A stretch of DNA of 58,618 nt from an uncultured Clostridium sp. (GCA_947575275.1 CANPMS010000009.1:1-58618), one strand, 5' to 3'. Counted from the first letter of the stretch, positions 50,182-58,618 are shown. Translations and numbers: made by a program. The notes: generated by a model from the letters alone, not told the origin.

Positions 50182-52464
50182 ATGGCCGTTTATGATACAT
50201 TAAATGACAGGCAGAAGGAGGCGGTCTTCCATACGGAAGGACCGCTTCTTGTGTTGGCAGGAGCAGGTTCAGGGAAAACCCGTGTGTTGACCCATCGTGT
50301 TGCCTATCTGATTGAAGAAAAACATGTTAATCCGTGGAATATTATGGCAATCACTTTCACCAATAAGGCAGCGGGGGAGATGAGAGAGCGGGTGGATAAG
50401 CTGGTGGATTTCGGCTCGGAGAGTGTCTGGGTATCTACCTTCCATTCTTCCTGCGTGAGAATTCTGCGCCGTTTTATTGAAAGTCTTGGATATGATACGA
50501 ATTTTACAATCTATGATATGGATGACCAGAAAACATTGATGAGGCAGGTTTTAAAAAGAATGGAGCTGGATCCGAAACAGTTTCGCGATCGCGCTGTGCT
50601 GACTGTAATCTCCAATGCCAAGAATGAACTGATCAGCCCGGAAGACTTTATGATAAGCGCTCAGGGGGATTGGCGGGAGCAGAAGATCGCAGAGATATAC
50701 CGGACGTATCAAAGTGAGCTTAAGAAGAATGACGCGCTGGATTTTGATGATTTGATTTTTAAGACGGTGGATTTGTTTCATTCAAACTCAGATGTGCTGG
50801 AGTATTATCAGGAACGCTTCCGGTACATTATGGTGGATGAGTACCAGGATACGAATACAGCACAGTTTCGGCTGGTTTCCCTGTTGGCGGGCAAATATGA
50901 GAATCTGTGTGTAGTTGGAGATGACGACCAGTCTATCTATAAGTTCCGTGGGGCAAATATTGGAAATATTCTGAATTTTGAGAGCTCATTTCCCAGAACG
51001 AAGGTAATTAAGCTGGAACAGAATTATCGCTCCACCAGTCGAATTCTTGGTGTTGCAAATGCAGTGATCCGGAATAACAGAGGGCGGAAGGATAAGATTT
51101 TGTGGACTGCCAATGGTGAGGGTGTTCCGGTGGTGTTTAAACAGTATGATCAGGCGTATGAAGAGGCGGATGGAATTATACGGGATATTCTTTCGGATGG
51201 GAGAGAATTTAAGGATTATGCGGTGCTTTACCGCACGAACGCTCAGTCCCGGCTTCTGGAGGAGAAGTGCATTGAATACAATGTGCCTTACCGGCTGGTG
51301 GGAGGGGTGAATTTCTACCAGAGAAAAGAGATTAAAGATATTCTGGCGTACTTAAAGACGATTGCCAACGGACAGGATGATTTGGCGTCACAGCGTATTA
51401 TCAATGTGCCGAAAAGAGGAATTGGCGCCGTATCCATTGGAAAGATGACAGCCTGGGCGGCTGAACAGGGCTTGAGTTTTTATGACGCATGCAGGCGGGC
51501 AGGGGAGATTCCCGGTCTTTCAAAGGCGGCTGCAAAGATTGCGGGTTTTGTGGAGCAGATTGAGCAGTTTCGCAGCAGGCTCAGAGAGAGTGGGTATGGT
51601 TTGAGGCAGCTGATAGAGGGAATTCTTGAGGACACAGGTTACCGCCAGGAGCTGGAGACCGAAGGTGAGATTGAGTCGCAGACCCGCCTGGAAAATATTG
51701 AGGAGCTGATGAATAAGGCGGTCAGTTACAGTGAGAGCAGTGAACAGCCAAATCTGGATGAGTTTTTGGAAGAGGTGGCGCTGGTGGCTGATGTGGACCG
51801 CATGGAGTCAGGGGAAAACAGAGTAACTTTGATGACATTACATAGCGCGAAAGGTCTGGAATTCCCTGTGGTGCATCTAAGCGGCCTGGAGGATGGGCTG
51901 TTCCCTGGCATGATGTCCATTATGTCTGATGACAGGTCGGAGCTCGAGGAGGAGAGACGGCTTTGCTATGTGGGAATTACCCGTGCTATGGAGCGGCTGG
52001 TGCTTACGGCGGCGCGTATGCGCATGGTCAACGGTGAGACGAGATACTCCAAGGTAAGCCGTTTCGTGGAGGAGATTCCCGGGGAGCTTTTGGAATCAGA
52101 CAAACTGGAACCGAGACTTGGAAGGGGAGGGAGCAGCGATCAATATGAGAGCGGTGATCTTCCGTGGAATCAGGCACAGCGCAAGCTGGGGGTCAGCAAG
52201 TTCGGCATGAAGTCTAACTCTTATTTTGATAAGCCGCCGGTCAGCGCGGTTTCAAAAAGTCCGGGGTTTGGAAAGGCTTTTACTGTACAAAAGAAGGCGG
52301 TTCTGGATTATGGAGTGGGCGACAGGGTATGCCATGTAAAATTTGGCGAGGGAATCGTGCAGGAGATCAAGGATGGCCCCAAGGATTTTGAGGTGACAGT
52401 GGATTTTGACTGCGCAGGCGTTAAAAAAATGTTTGCATTTTTTGCAAAATTACAAAAGGTGTGA
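50182..52464 (+). CDS. pcrA: ATP-dependent DNA helicase PcrA/UvrD
   Basis: The 760-residue superfamily 1A helicase unwinds DNA 3'-5' in repair and plasmid replication. It has the Q-motif LNDRQKEAVFHTEG, Walker A LAGAGSGKTRVL (about 27-38), TFTNKAAGEMRERV, DEYQDTN, GDDDQSIYKFRGA, NYRS, TLMTLHSAKGLEF and VGITRA. The C-terminal segment after the helicase core has the tudor-like end VGDRVCHVKFGEGIVQEI. It is co-transcribed with ridA. The usual partner genes pcrB and ligA are not adjacent. Confidence 0.97.
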   Translation: MAVYDTLNDRQKEAVFHTEGPLLVLAGAGSGKTRVLTHRVAYLIEEKHVNPWNIMAITFTNKAAGEMRERVDKLVDFGSESVWVSTFHSSCVRILRRFIESLGYDTNFTIYDMDDQKTLMRQVLKRMELDPKQFRDRAVLTVISNAKNELISPEDFMISAQGDWREQKIAEIYRTYQSELKKNDALDFDDLIFKTVDLFHSNSDVLEYYQERFRYIMVDEYQDTNTAQFRLVSLLAGKYENLCVVGDDDQSIYKFRGANIGNILNFESSFPRTKVIKLEQNYRSTSRILGVANAVIRNNRGRKDKILWTANGEGVPVVFKQYDQAYEEADGIIRDILSDGREFKDYAVLYRTNAQSRLLEEKCIEYNVPYRLVGGVNFYQRKEIKDILAYLKTIANGQDDLASQRIINVPKRGIGAVSIGKMTAWAAEQGLSFYDACRRAGEIPGLSKAAAKIAGFVEQIEQFRSRLRESGYGLRQLIEGILEDTGYRQELETEGEIESQTRLENIEELMNKAVSYSESSEQPNLDEFLEEVALVADVDRMESGENRVTLMTLHSAKGLEFPVVHLSGLEDGLFPGMMSIMSDDRSELEEERRLCYVGITRAMERLVLTAARMRMVNGETRYSKVSRFVEEIPGELLESDKLEPRLGRGGSSDQYESGDLPWNQAQRKLGVSKFGMKSNSYFDKPPVSAVSKSPGFGKAFTVQKKAVLDYGVGDRVCHVKFGEGIVQEIKDGPKDFEVTVDFDCAGVKKMFAFFAKLQKV

Positions 52465-52514
52465 TGATTTTAAAGAAATTGAATAAAATAGGATAGTAAA
52501 AGTGAAAAAGTAAT

Positions 52515-52522
52515 GGTATAAT
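52515..52522 (+). promoter_or_regulatory. Extended -10 element before the acidic membrane protein
   Basis: GGTATAAT (52515-52522), with T at 52514, gives the extended -10 TGGTATAAT, 52 bases before the start at 52574. No good -35 is seen. Confidence 0.5.
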
Positions 52523-52573
52523 AAAAAGAAGGGAAATGGAATTATGCTATTAAAGCAGAAGGGATGTGAGATT

Positions 52574-52861
52574 ATGAACAGATTTGACGCGATGAGCAAA
52601 GATGCTTTGAGCCGTGTGGAGGAGATTATGAATTCCACCAAATTAAATGAATTTTTACACAGAAAAGAGGAGGAGGAAAAGAAAAAAACCTGTATTCTCT
52701 GGGTTCTGGCAATTATTGGTGCAGTAGCTGCGATTGCCGCAATCGCATATGGTGTGTATCGCTTCTTTACCCCGGATTATCTGGAGGACTTTGAGGACGA
52801 TTTCGATGATGATTTTGATGATGATTTCTTCGAGGAAGAGGAAGATAACGCTAAAAAATAA
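52574..52861 (+). CDS. Small single-pass membrane protein with acidic tail
   Basis: The 95-residue product has a helical start (MNRFDAMSKDALSRVEEI), a Lys/Glu-rich stretch, one membrane helix (about 42-64, rich in Ala/Ile) and a C-terminal tail dominated by Asp, Glu and Phe, made of near-identical EDDFDDDF units encoded by GATGATGATTTT-like repeats. The tail might bind cations or a basic partner. The 3' end is followed within 15 bases by a strong terminator. The function is unknown. Confidence 0.75.
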   Translation: MNRFDAMSKDALSRVEEIMNSTKLNEFLHRKEEEEKKKTCILWVLAIIGAVAAIAAIAYGVYRFFTPDYLEDFEDDFDDDFDDDFFEEEEDNAKK

Positions 52862-52871
52862 AAGTGCCGGG

Positions 52872-52898
52872 CGCGCCTCATATCGAGGCGCGTTTTTT
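52872..52898 (+). terminator. Strong rho-independent terminator
   Basis: CGCGCCTC (52872-52879) and GAGGCGCG (52885-52892) form an eight-bp perfect stem with a five-base loop followed by six Ts (52893-52898). Confidence 0.95.
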
Positions 52899-52909
52899 GC
52901 GGCTGGAAC

Positions 52910-52921
52910 AAAGAGTCCGGC
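52910..52921. repeat. Second copy of the AAAGAGTCCGGC repeat core
   Basis: The same 12-mer starts the palindrome at 20255-20277. Here it is followed by GCGAGGTGCGC, which can form a small GCGC hairpin in place of the longer palindrome. Both copies lie in intergenic DNA within about 30 bases of a terminator. Confidence 0.4.
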
Positions 52922-52988
52922 GCGAGGTGCGCATCCCCTGGAGGGTTTTGCTTTATAGAACGCAATTTTATAGGATAAGGAGAGCTAC

Positions 52989-54638
52989 TTGATTGTGAAA
53001 AAGGGAGATATGTATGAGGCAGTGATTGAGGCAATAGAATTTCCAAATAAGGGTGTTCTCCATATAGACGGAGAGCGTGTTGTGGTGAAGAATGCCATTT
53101 CCGGGCAGAAAGTCCGCTTTGTGATAAATAAGAAGCGCAAAGGACGTTGTGAAGGGAGGCTTTTAAAGGTGATTGAGCCATCCCCCCTGGAGCAGAGTGA
53201 GGGGGTATGTCCGCATTTTGGCGTTTGCGGAGGCTGTCTGTACCAGAGTCTGCCTTATACCGAACAACTGAAAATCAAGGAGAATCAGGTTAAGGCATTG
53301 CTTGATCAGGTATGTGATTCCTATGAGTTTGAGGGAATCAAGGAAAGTCCTGTTTCTGACGGATACCGTAATAAGATGGAATTTTCGTTTGGGGACGAAT
53401 ATAAGGATGGGCCGCTGGCTCTGGGAATGCACCGTCGAGGCAGCTTTTATGATATTGTCAATACGCCGGAATGTCGGATTGTGCACCAGGATTTTCAGAA
53501 GATTCTGAGTGCTACTCTGAACTATTTTGCAGAGAGGAATGTATGTCATTATCGGAAATTACAGCATGTCGGTTATCTGCGCCATCTGCTGGTGCGGCGT
53601 GCTGTGAAGACAGGGGAGATTCTCGTGGCTCTGGTGACCTCGGGACAGATGGGGGAACAGGAGCGGTCACTGCTTGCAGGCTGGAAAGAGGCGCTTCTGT
53701 CACTTCTCCTCCAGGGAAGTTTCGCCGGTATTCTGCATATCCGCAATGACAGTCTTGCGGACGTGGTGCAGAGTGATGAGACTACCATATTGTATGGTCA
53801 TGATTTCTTTTATGAGGAGCTCCTTGGATTGAAATTCCGGATTACGCCGTTTTCCTTTTTCCAGACCAATTCTCTTGGTGCAGAGGTGCTCTACGAGACC
53901 GCCCGCAGGTATGTGGGGGAGACGAAGAATCAGGTGGTGTTTGACTTGTACAGCGGCACCGGCACGATCGCCCAGATGATTGCTCCTGTGGCGAAAAGGG
54001 TAGTGGGTGTGGAGATTGTTGAGGAGGCTGTGGAGGCAGCCCGTGAGAATGCGGCAAAGAATGGTCTTTCCAACTGTGAATTTATTGCAGGTGATGTGCG
54101 AAATGTTCTCAGCAGCCTGACGGACAAGCCGGATTTGATTATTCTTGACCCGCCCCGGGACGGTATACATCCGAAGGCGCTGGATATGATTATCGATTTT
54201 GGTGTGGAGCGCATGGTTTACATTTCCTGTAAACCGACCAGCCTGGTGCGGGATTTGTCTGTGCTGCAGCAGGGAGGGTATAGGGTAGAGAAGGTATGCT
54301 GTGTGGATATGTTTCCGGCGACTGCGAATGTGGAGACTGTGTGCTTGTTGTCCAAACTCAATGTCGGGCATCATATTGAGGTGGAGCTGTATATGGATGA
54401 GATGGATTTGACGGCGGCGGAGAGTAAGGCGACTTATGAGGAGATTAGGGAGTATGTCAAAGAAAAGATGGGGTTACATGTTAGTAATCTGTATATTGCG
54501 CAAGTAAAGCGGAAATGTGGTATAATCGAAAGAGAAAATTATAATAAGGCAAAGTCTGAGGATGCCATGCAGCCAAAGTGTCCGCCAGAGAAAGAAAAGG
54601 CTATCAATGCGGCACTGAGATATTTTAGGATGATTTAA
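52989..54638 (+). CDS. rlmD: 23S rRNA (uracil1939-C5)-methyltransferase with C-terminal extension
   Basis: The 549-residue enzyme has a short TRAM start, a 4Fe-4S motif CPHFGVCGGC (about 74), SAM motif FDLYSGTGTIAQMI (about 318), LDPPRDG and the catalytic Cys in YISCKPTSL (about 414). About 90 residues follow the usual end of the family: VELYMDEMDLTAAESKATYEEIREY, LYIAQVKRKCGI and SEDAMQPKCPPEKEKAI. This tail is found in other clostridial homologues and also as small separate genes. The start is TTG 52989, six bases after AAGGAG; GTG 52995 is an alternative. Its stop marks a change to A+T-rich DNA. Confidence 0.92.
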   Translation: MIVKKGDMYEAVIEAIEFPNKGVLHIDGERVVVKNAISGQKVRFVINKKRKGRCEGRLLKVIEPSPLEQSEGVCPHFGVCGGCLYQSLPYTEQLKIKENQVKALLDQVCDSYEFEGIKESPVSDGYRNKMEFSFGDEYKDGPLALGMHRRGSFYDIVNTPECRIVHQDFQKILSATLNYFAERNVCHYRKLQHVGYLRHLLVRRAVKTGEILVALVTSGQMGEQERSLLAGWKEALLSLLLQGSFAGILHIRNDSLADVVQSDETTILYGHDFFYEELLGLKFRITPFSFFQTNSLGAEVLYETARRYVGETKNQVVFDLYSGTGTIAQMIAPVAKRVVGVEIVEEAVEAARENAAKNGLSNCEFIAGDVRNVLSSLTDKPDLIILDPPRDGIHPKALDMIIDFGVERMVYISCKPTSLVRDLSVLQQGGYRVEKVCCVDMFPATANVETVCLLSKLNVGHHIEVELYMDEMDLTAAESKATYEEIREYVKEKMGLHVSNLYIAQVKRKCGIIERENYNKAKSEDAMQPKCPPEKEKAINAALRYFRMI

Positions 54639-54768
54639 TTTTTAAAATAATTATCAGAAAAAATGAATTAAATGCTCCTACAAGGGATATCAAGAAAGTA
54701 GTTAGGGGAATTAAGTACATGACATAAGAATATCAGGAGATTTAATACATAAAAAGCGGAGGTCAAAA

Positions 54769-57700
54769 ATGCTGACATTTAATGAAGATACAAGGGTAAA
54801 AGTTCCTGCTACAATTCAATTTCTCCGGCTGGACTATAATTATCAGTCGTTGAAAGCAGATGACATTGATATAGATTTTAATACAAAGATTTTTGTAAAT
54901 AGATTTAAGTCTGCGCTTGAAATCATTAATGGCAAAAAATTTACCTATGATGAGATTAAAGCTATTGTTACAGATATTCATAATGTGCTAAAGAATAATG
55001 ATTTGGGAAAAGAGTTTTATAATTGGCTTATTGATCCAAAGGATAAGGTAAAACTTATTGATTTTGAGGAAATAACAAAAAATGATTTTGCGGTCGTGGA
55101 TGAATTACCGTTTAGCATTGTGGAAGGAACAGAGGAAGGATCTTTCAGACCTGATATCAATATTTTGATTAATGGTATGCCGCTTGCATTTCTGGAGGTA
55201 AAGAAGCCCAATAATGAGGGTGGAATACAGAAAGAATTTGATAGAATGATAAATAAAAGACTACAGAATCCGGATTACAAGAAATTTTTTAATCTGATTC
55301 AGTTGGTATCTTTTTCTAATAATATGGAATATGAAGAAGATGATGATGCGGAAGATGTAAAGGCGGGTTCATTTTATACAACACCAAATGGAAATAATAC
55401 TAGCTTTTCGTTTTTCAGAGAGGATAATGAACAGTATCATTTAACGTATCCATACAAAGATATTGATCAGGATACAATCAAATATGTAATGAAAGATTGC
55501 GGTTATAATCCAGATGAAACAGATACGCCAGAGTTTGCGGAGAACTTAAAGACAGGAACACCCTGTAATAGTTTTGTAACTTCCGTATTTGACAAGGAAA
55601 GACTTTTATATTTTTTACAGTATGGGATTATGTTTATTAGTAGTCAGATTCCGGAGAAGCATATCATGCGCTATCCTCAGTTTTTTGCTAGCAGAAAAAT
55701 CATTAAAAGATTAGAAACTGGCGGTAAGGGCGGCATTATCTGGCATACACAGGGCTCTGGAAAGACAGCGATAGCAGCCTTTTCTAATCGCATTATCAGG
55801 GATTATTATTCTAAGCAAGACATCAGCACAAGATTTTTCTTTGTGGTGGATAGACTTGATTTGCTCACACAAGCCAGTATTGAGTTTACCAATAGAGGAT
55901 TGAATACTGTTAATTGCGAAAATAAGACAAGTTTTAGCAAAGAGCTGAATAAGCCTCTTTCAACAGATGTTGGTAGTAAGGCGATTGGTGAAATATGCGT
56001 TGTAAATATACAAAAATTTGAGGGGAAGATGCCAGAGGCGAAGAATGATTATAACGCAAAAGTGCAACGTATCTTTTTTGTTGATGAAGCCCACAGAAGT
56101 TATTCTTCCACAGGTGAATTTTTCAAAAATCTTATGATTTGTGATATGGATGCTATTTATATTGCTCTTACAGGGACACCGTTACTTTCAAAGAAAGAGC
56201 GCTCTAATTTGAAGTTTGGTGATTATATACATAAATATTTTTATGATAAGTCCATTGCTGATGGATATACACTTAGAATTAAGAAGGAAAATATTGATAC
56301 TGTTGCAAAAACTGAAATTAAAAAGAATCTGGAAATAGAAGATAAACAGCTTGAAGATAAAGATGTTTACGAATCTGATGCTTATGTAAATGCTTTGGGC
56401 GCTTTTATAGAAAAAGACTTTGTCAATTTCAGGCTTCAGAACGCAGATACATCTATTGGCGGGATGATTGTGTGCCGGACAAATCCACAGGCGAAAAAGG
56501 TACATCAATGGTTCAAAGATAATTCCAAGCTGAATACAGGACTTGTTATCACAGATTCAGACGATCCGAAACAGAAGAAAATAAATCGTAATAACCAGAT
56601 AGATTTTAGAGAGACCCTTGCTCCTGACATTTTAGTTGTAAATTTCATGCTTACGACAGGATATGATGTGAAGCGTTTGAAAAAAATGTATCTTTTGCGG
56701 GGACCACATGCACAGTCGCTTTTACAGACGATTTCAAGAGTGAATAGACCTTATAAATCGCCCAATGGAAAGATTTATAAATATGGCTATATTGTTGATT
56801 TTGTAGATATAGAACAGGAGTATGACAAGACCATAGAAGCCTACATAAAAGAGCTTGAAGCAGACCTTAATGAAAATGGAGAAAATGAAGGTTCTCTTTC
56901 GGGATTGGTTGTTGATAAAGAAGATATTAATAGGAAATATCACAAGTATGTAGATGAGTTAGAAGATATTATTTCGACGGATAATTTGGAAAGGTTTTCA
57001 AAACAGCTTACTTTTTATAATAAAGAGACATTGCTTAAAATTAGAAGGCTCTTAAATGGCATCAAAGAGTGCCAGACAGAATTTATTCTTTCAAGGGCTA
57101 TGGATTATGCAGCGCAGATTGATTCTGATAAAAATAAAAAACTCTTGAAATCAACACAGGAGAGCATTGATTTTATAAATCTTTCTCAGAACACTGTTGA
57201 TATGATGGATGTGATCTCGAATGAAGAAGTAGTGGAGATTTTATATGAATTTATAAAAGTGAAAATTATCATTATGGACCTCGGACAGATGACACAGGAT
57301 AATCCTAAGTTTCAGAGATTCTCAAAAGTTGTCAGGGATATACAAAATGAGATAAAGAAAAACAAAAATAAAGGCGATATTAAAATCAGGAAACTGGATG
57401 AATTATTGCAGAAGATTTTCAATGATTTATCTATTTCTGATTTAAATGATTTGGATTCTATCACAGATGAACTGTTAGAGGCTCTTGAAAGGGCGAGAAA
57501 TATTAATTATGAAAATGAAAGATTATCGAAGATTTATGGTGGCAGTTATGCTTTTGTGAAAACCTATCAGGATGCAATAGAAATATATCCTGCTGATAAA
57601 TCGGAGGTTGAGCGTACTTTAGTTATTATATATAGCGCATTAGAAGGTGCTTTAGATAAAGAAATAGTCACAATTCAGGGAAGAAAGAATTTTGCAGATT

Positions 57701-57816
57701 CCATAAAATCAAAGGTTACAAAGATTCTTTTAAAAGAAAAATTGTATGGAAAAATAAAGGGATTCTATGTACAGTTGCTGAATGATTTATACACGAATAT
57801 ACAGTTATTCAAATAA
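54769..57816 (+). CDS. hsdR: Type I restriction enzyme R subunit
   Basis: The 1015-residue subunit combines a nuclease and a translocase. The N-terminal PD-(D/E)xK nuclease has RPDINILINGMPLAFLEVKK (about 126-145). The superfamily 2 motor has Walker A HTQGSGKTAIAAF (about 325), FFVVDRLDLLTQ, FVDEAHRSYSST (DEAH, about 438), ALTGTPLL and the later SRVNRPY. A long helical C-terminus binds the methyltransferase. ATG 54769 follows GGAGG. Codon usage and base composition are visibly more A+T-rich than in the preceding genes, indicating horizontal acquisition. Cleavage needs HsdM and HsdS, and hsdM here is broken. Confidence 0.94.
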   Translation: MLTFNEDTRVKVPATIQFLRLDYNYQSLKADDIDIDFNTKIFVNRFKSALEIINGKKFTYDEIKAIVTDIHNVLKNNDLGKEFYNWLIDPKDKVKLIDFEEITKNDFAVVDELPFSIVEGTEEGSFRPDINILINGMPLAFLEVKKPNNEGGIQKEFDRMINKRLQNPDYKKFFNLIQLVSFSNNMEYEEDDDAEDVKAGSFYTTPNGNNTSFSFFREDNEQYHLTYPYKDIDQDTIKYVMKDCGYNPDETDTPEFAENLKTGTPCNSFVTSVFDKERLLYFLQYGIMFISSQIPEKHIMRYPQFFASRKIIKRLETGGKGGIIWHTQGSGKTAIAAFSNRIIRDYYSKQDISTRFFFVVDRLDLLTQASIEFTNRGLNTVNCENKTSFSKELNKPLSTDVGSKAIGEICVVNIQKFEGKMPEAKNDYNAKVQRIFFVDEAHRSYSSTGEFFKNLMICDMDAIYIALTGTPLLSKKERSNLKFGDYIHKYFYDKSIADGYTLRIKKENIDTVAKTEIKKNLEIEDKQLEDKDVYESDAYVNALGAFIEKDFVNFRLQNADTSIGGMIVCRTNPQAKKVHQWFKDNSKLNTGLVITDSDDPKQKKINRNNQIDFRETLAPDILVVNFMLTTGYDVKRLKKMYLLRGPHAQSLLQTISRVNRPYKSPNGKIYKYGYIVDFVDIEQEYDKTIEAYIKELEADLNENGENEGSLSGLVVDKEDINRKYHKYVDELEDIISTDNLERFSKQLTFYNKETLLKIRRLLNGIKECQTEFILSRAMDYAAQIDSDKNKKLLKSTQESIDFINLSQNTVDMMDVISNEEVVEILYEFIKVKIIIMDLGQMTQDNPKFQRFSKVVRDIQNEIKKNKNKGDIKIRKLDELLQKIFNDLSISDLNDLDSITDELLEALERARNINYENERLSKIYGGSYAFVKTYQDAIEIYPADKSEVERTLVIIYSALEGALDKEIVTIQGRKNFADSIKSKVTKILLKEKLYGKIKGFYVQLLNDLYTNIQLFK

Positions 57817-57827
57817 GGAAAATTACA

Positions 57828-58328
57828 ATGTCGGATATTTTTACGTTAGAGAACAAAATAAAACAGATGATTGATGAAATGAAGGGACTTTGCCAGACTA
57901 ACGGATTGTCAAATCAGGCAAGTGAAGAAGTGGTAATTACTTCTGTATTTCTCTACAAGTTTCTAAATGATAAGTTTATGGCAAATATGAAAGATTTTGC
58001 ACATGATATGGATATGAGTACAGAAAAAATTTTGCAGGATGAGGATATGCTGGCGGGATTTTATGATACATATCCACAGGATGTAGCTTTTAAATATGAG
58101 GATACAATTGAGTGTTTGATTAATAAAGTGGGAAGCAACGATTTTTATAAGCTTTTTGATGATGCACTGGAGAGGATTTCTAATTATCCGGAAAATGAAG
58201 AATTTAGCATTGATACGGCGGATGGCGGCAGAAAGCCACTGTTTACCAGAGTGACAGAGAATGTGGAGGCATCAAAGAGAAATAATTTTGCTAAGAAAAT
58301 TATGGGTGAATTTAGATTATCTCTTTAG
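57828..58328 (+). pseudogene. hsdM: Truncated type I methyltransferase subunit (hsdM 5' fragment)
   Basis: The first 166 codons encode the helical N-terminal domain of HsdM (LENKIKQMIDEMKGLCQ, FLYKFLNDKF, NFAKKIMGE near residue 158). A normal subunit has about 500 or more residues, with a SAM/NPPF catalytic domain. Here the frame ends abruptly after EFRLSL at TAG 58326-58328, where a mobile-element end begins. The last few residues are probably not original. The fragment lacks every catalytic motif, so it cannot methylate. Its remaining 3' part and hsdS may lie beyond the element's far end. Confidence 0.85.
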
Positions 58329-58404
58329 AAGTTCTTATATGTCGGTATAGCCCGTATTTTCGGGCTTTCCCGGCATTTTAGATATGGGGAGAAGTTCTCA
58401 TATA
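58327..58404. repeat. Direct repeats at the element end (likely integrase arm sites)
   Basis: AGAAGTTCTTATATG (58327-58341) and AGAAGTTCTCATATA (58390-58404) differ at two positions and are 63 bp apart. Tn916 has DR-2-type direct repeats near its ends, bound by the integrase N-terminal domain; these have the right place and spacing to be the equivalent. Confidence 0.55.
58349..58369 (+). terminator. Hairpin at the element end
   Basis: AGCCCG (58349-58354) pairs with CGGGCT (58361-58366) around TATTTT and is followed by TT. It would block transcription entering the element from hsdR/hsdM. A second small hairpin AAACC/GGTTT lies at 58411-58425. Confidence 0.65.
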
Positions 58405-58469
58405 CTCTCAAAACCTTTTAGGTTTTCCCTCTCAACGGTAGTAAAAGAAGTAGTAAATTCTGCTTATGG

Positions 58470-58618
58470 CTATGCAATCAGCCTTTCCATTTCAGCCCTT
58501 GCGGAAGCGAATGTAGCGTGTGCGTAGTAGTTCAGCGTCATGGTGATATTGGAGTGTCCCATAATGTACTGTAACGCTTTCGGGTTCATTCCGGCATTGG
58601 CTAAGTTGGTGCAGAACG
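58470..58618 (-). CDS. int: Tyrosine integrase, C-terminal end (partial, runs off edge)
   Basis: The last 48 codons are visible on the minus strand, ending at TAG 58470-58472. They read FCTNLANAGMNPKALQYIMG, then HSNITMTLNYYAHATF and SARAEMERLIA. This contains the catalytic His (GHSN) and the nucleophilic Tyr (LNYYAH) of the Tn916/Tn1549 integrase group. The rest, with the two arginines, lies beyond the window. The base composition is more balanced than in hsdR, suggesting a different origin. Confidence 0.92.
   Translation of the reverse strand, partial: FCTNLANAGMNPKALQYIMGHSNITMTLNYYAHATFASARAEMERLIA

Larger units (their letters stand above)
58310..58618. mobile_element. End of a Tn916-family conjugative element inserted in hsdM
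   Basis: Downstream of the hsdM break come about 140 bases of terminal sequence with direct repeats and hairpins, then the 3' end of a Tn916-type tyrosine integrase reading toward the junction. In Tn916 the integrase gene likewise lies at one end and is transcribed toward it. The exact junction is uncertain (about 58305-58330). The rest of the element lies to the right of the window. Confidence 0.75.

Noticed and set aside
54769..58328. Reading hsdR/hsdM as part of the Tn916-type element
   Set aside because: The element end lies to the right of the truncated hsdM, so the restriction locus is the target, not cargo.
1..58618. CRISPR array, tRNA or rRNA genes
   Set aside because: No regularly spaced repeats and no cloverleaf or rRNA-like sequence noticed in the intergenic stretches; a dedicated RNA scan would be needed to exclude a tRNA.

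Overview
The window reads as chromosome of a spore-forming, low-to-mid GC Firmicute, most likely a gut Lachnospiraceae (Clostridium cluster XIVa). The grounds are the sporulation genes (gpr, a GerMN lipoprotein, a CotF-type coat protein), the clostridial gene orders (comEC-holA-rpsT-gpr, ireB-ruvX-yrzB, mltG-trmR-trhP), pyruvate phosphate dikinase, strong AGGAGG ribosome-binding sites, frequent TTG/GTG starts and consensus sigma-A promoters with 17-bp spacers. The assignment is by inference; no 16S gene is present.

Layout. 1-3000 is a variable stretch with two lipoprotein genes, the first broken by an in-frame TGA. 3056-7568 holds a Tet(M)/EF-G-like GTPase fused to a Rae1/YacP-type NYN ribonuclease domain, convergent with a MATE exporter and its MarR regulator, whose promoter carries a duplicated operator. 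7772-18770 holds gpmI, a zinc-ribbon membrane protein, an unrecognised 415-residue protein, an ABC exporter, and a tightly overlapping degV / histidine kinase / GerMN / comEC run. 18840-29523 is housekeeping: holA, rpsT, gpr, prmA, rsmE, cysteine desulfurase, thiI, an HPr relative without the catalytic histidine, mtaB, ireB, ruvX, a DUF1292 gene and a Fur-family gene. 29564-44888 holds RNase J, an MltG-like fragment, trmR, trhP, a DUF218 protein, an M16C peptidase, era, recO, a lipoprotein, glycyl-tRNA synthetase, a DJ-1 protein and ppdK. 45039-54638 holds two bioY genes (one behind a BirA-like operator), coat proteins, an orphan substrate-binding lipoprotein behind a 21-bp dyad, yerC, a DUF1836 regulator, ridA, pcrA and rlmD.

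After the rlmD stop (54638) composition becomes visibly more A+T-rich. A type I restriction locus starts there: hsdR is intact, but hsdM is cut after about 160 codons by the end of a Tn916-family element, whose integrase C-terminus runs off the right edge.

Functionally the core is rich in translation-related genes: tRNA modification (thiI with its desulfurase, mtaB, trmR, trhP), rRNA or ribosomal-protein modification (prmA, rsmE, rlmD), ribosome assembly (era, ruvX), mRNA decay (RNase J) and the GTPase-NYN fusion, which by domain logic may cut mRNA in the ribosomal A site. The most notable items are that fusion, the His-less HPr, the disrupted type I system, and three well-resolved operator/promoter pairs (MarR, BirA-like, and an unknown 21-bp dyad).
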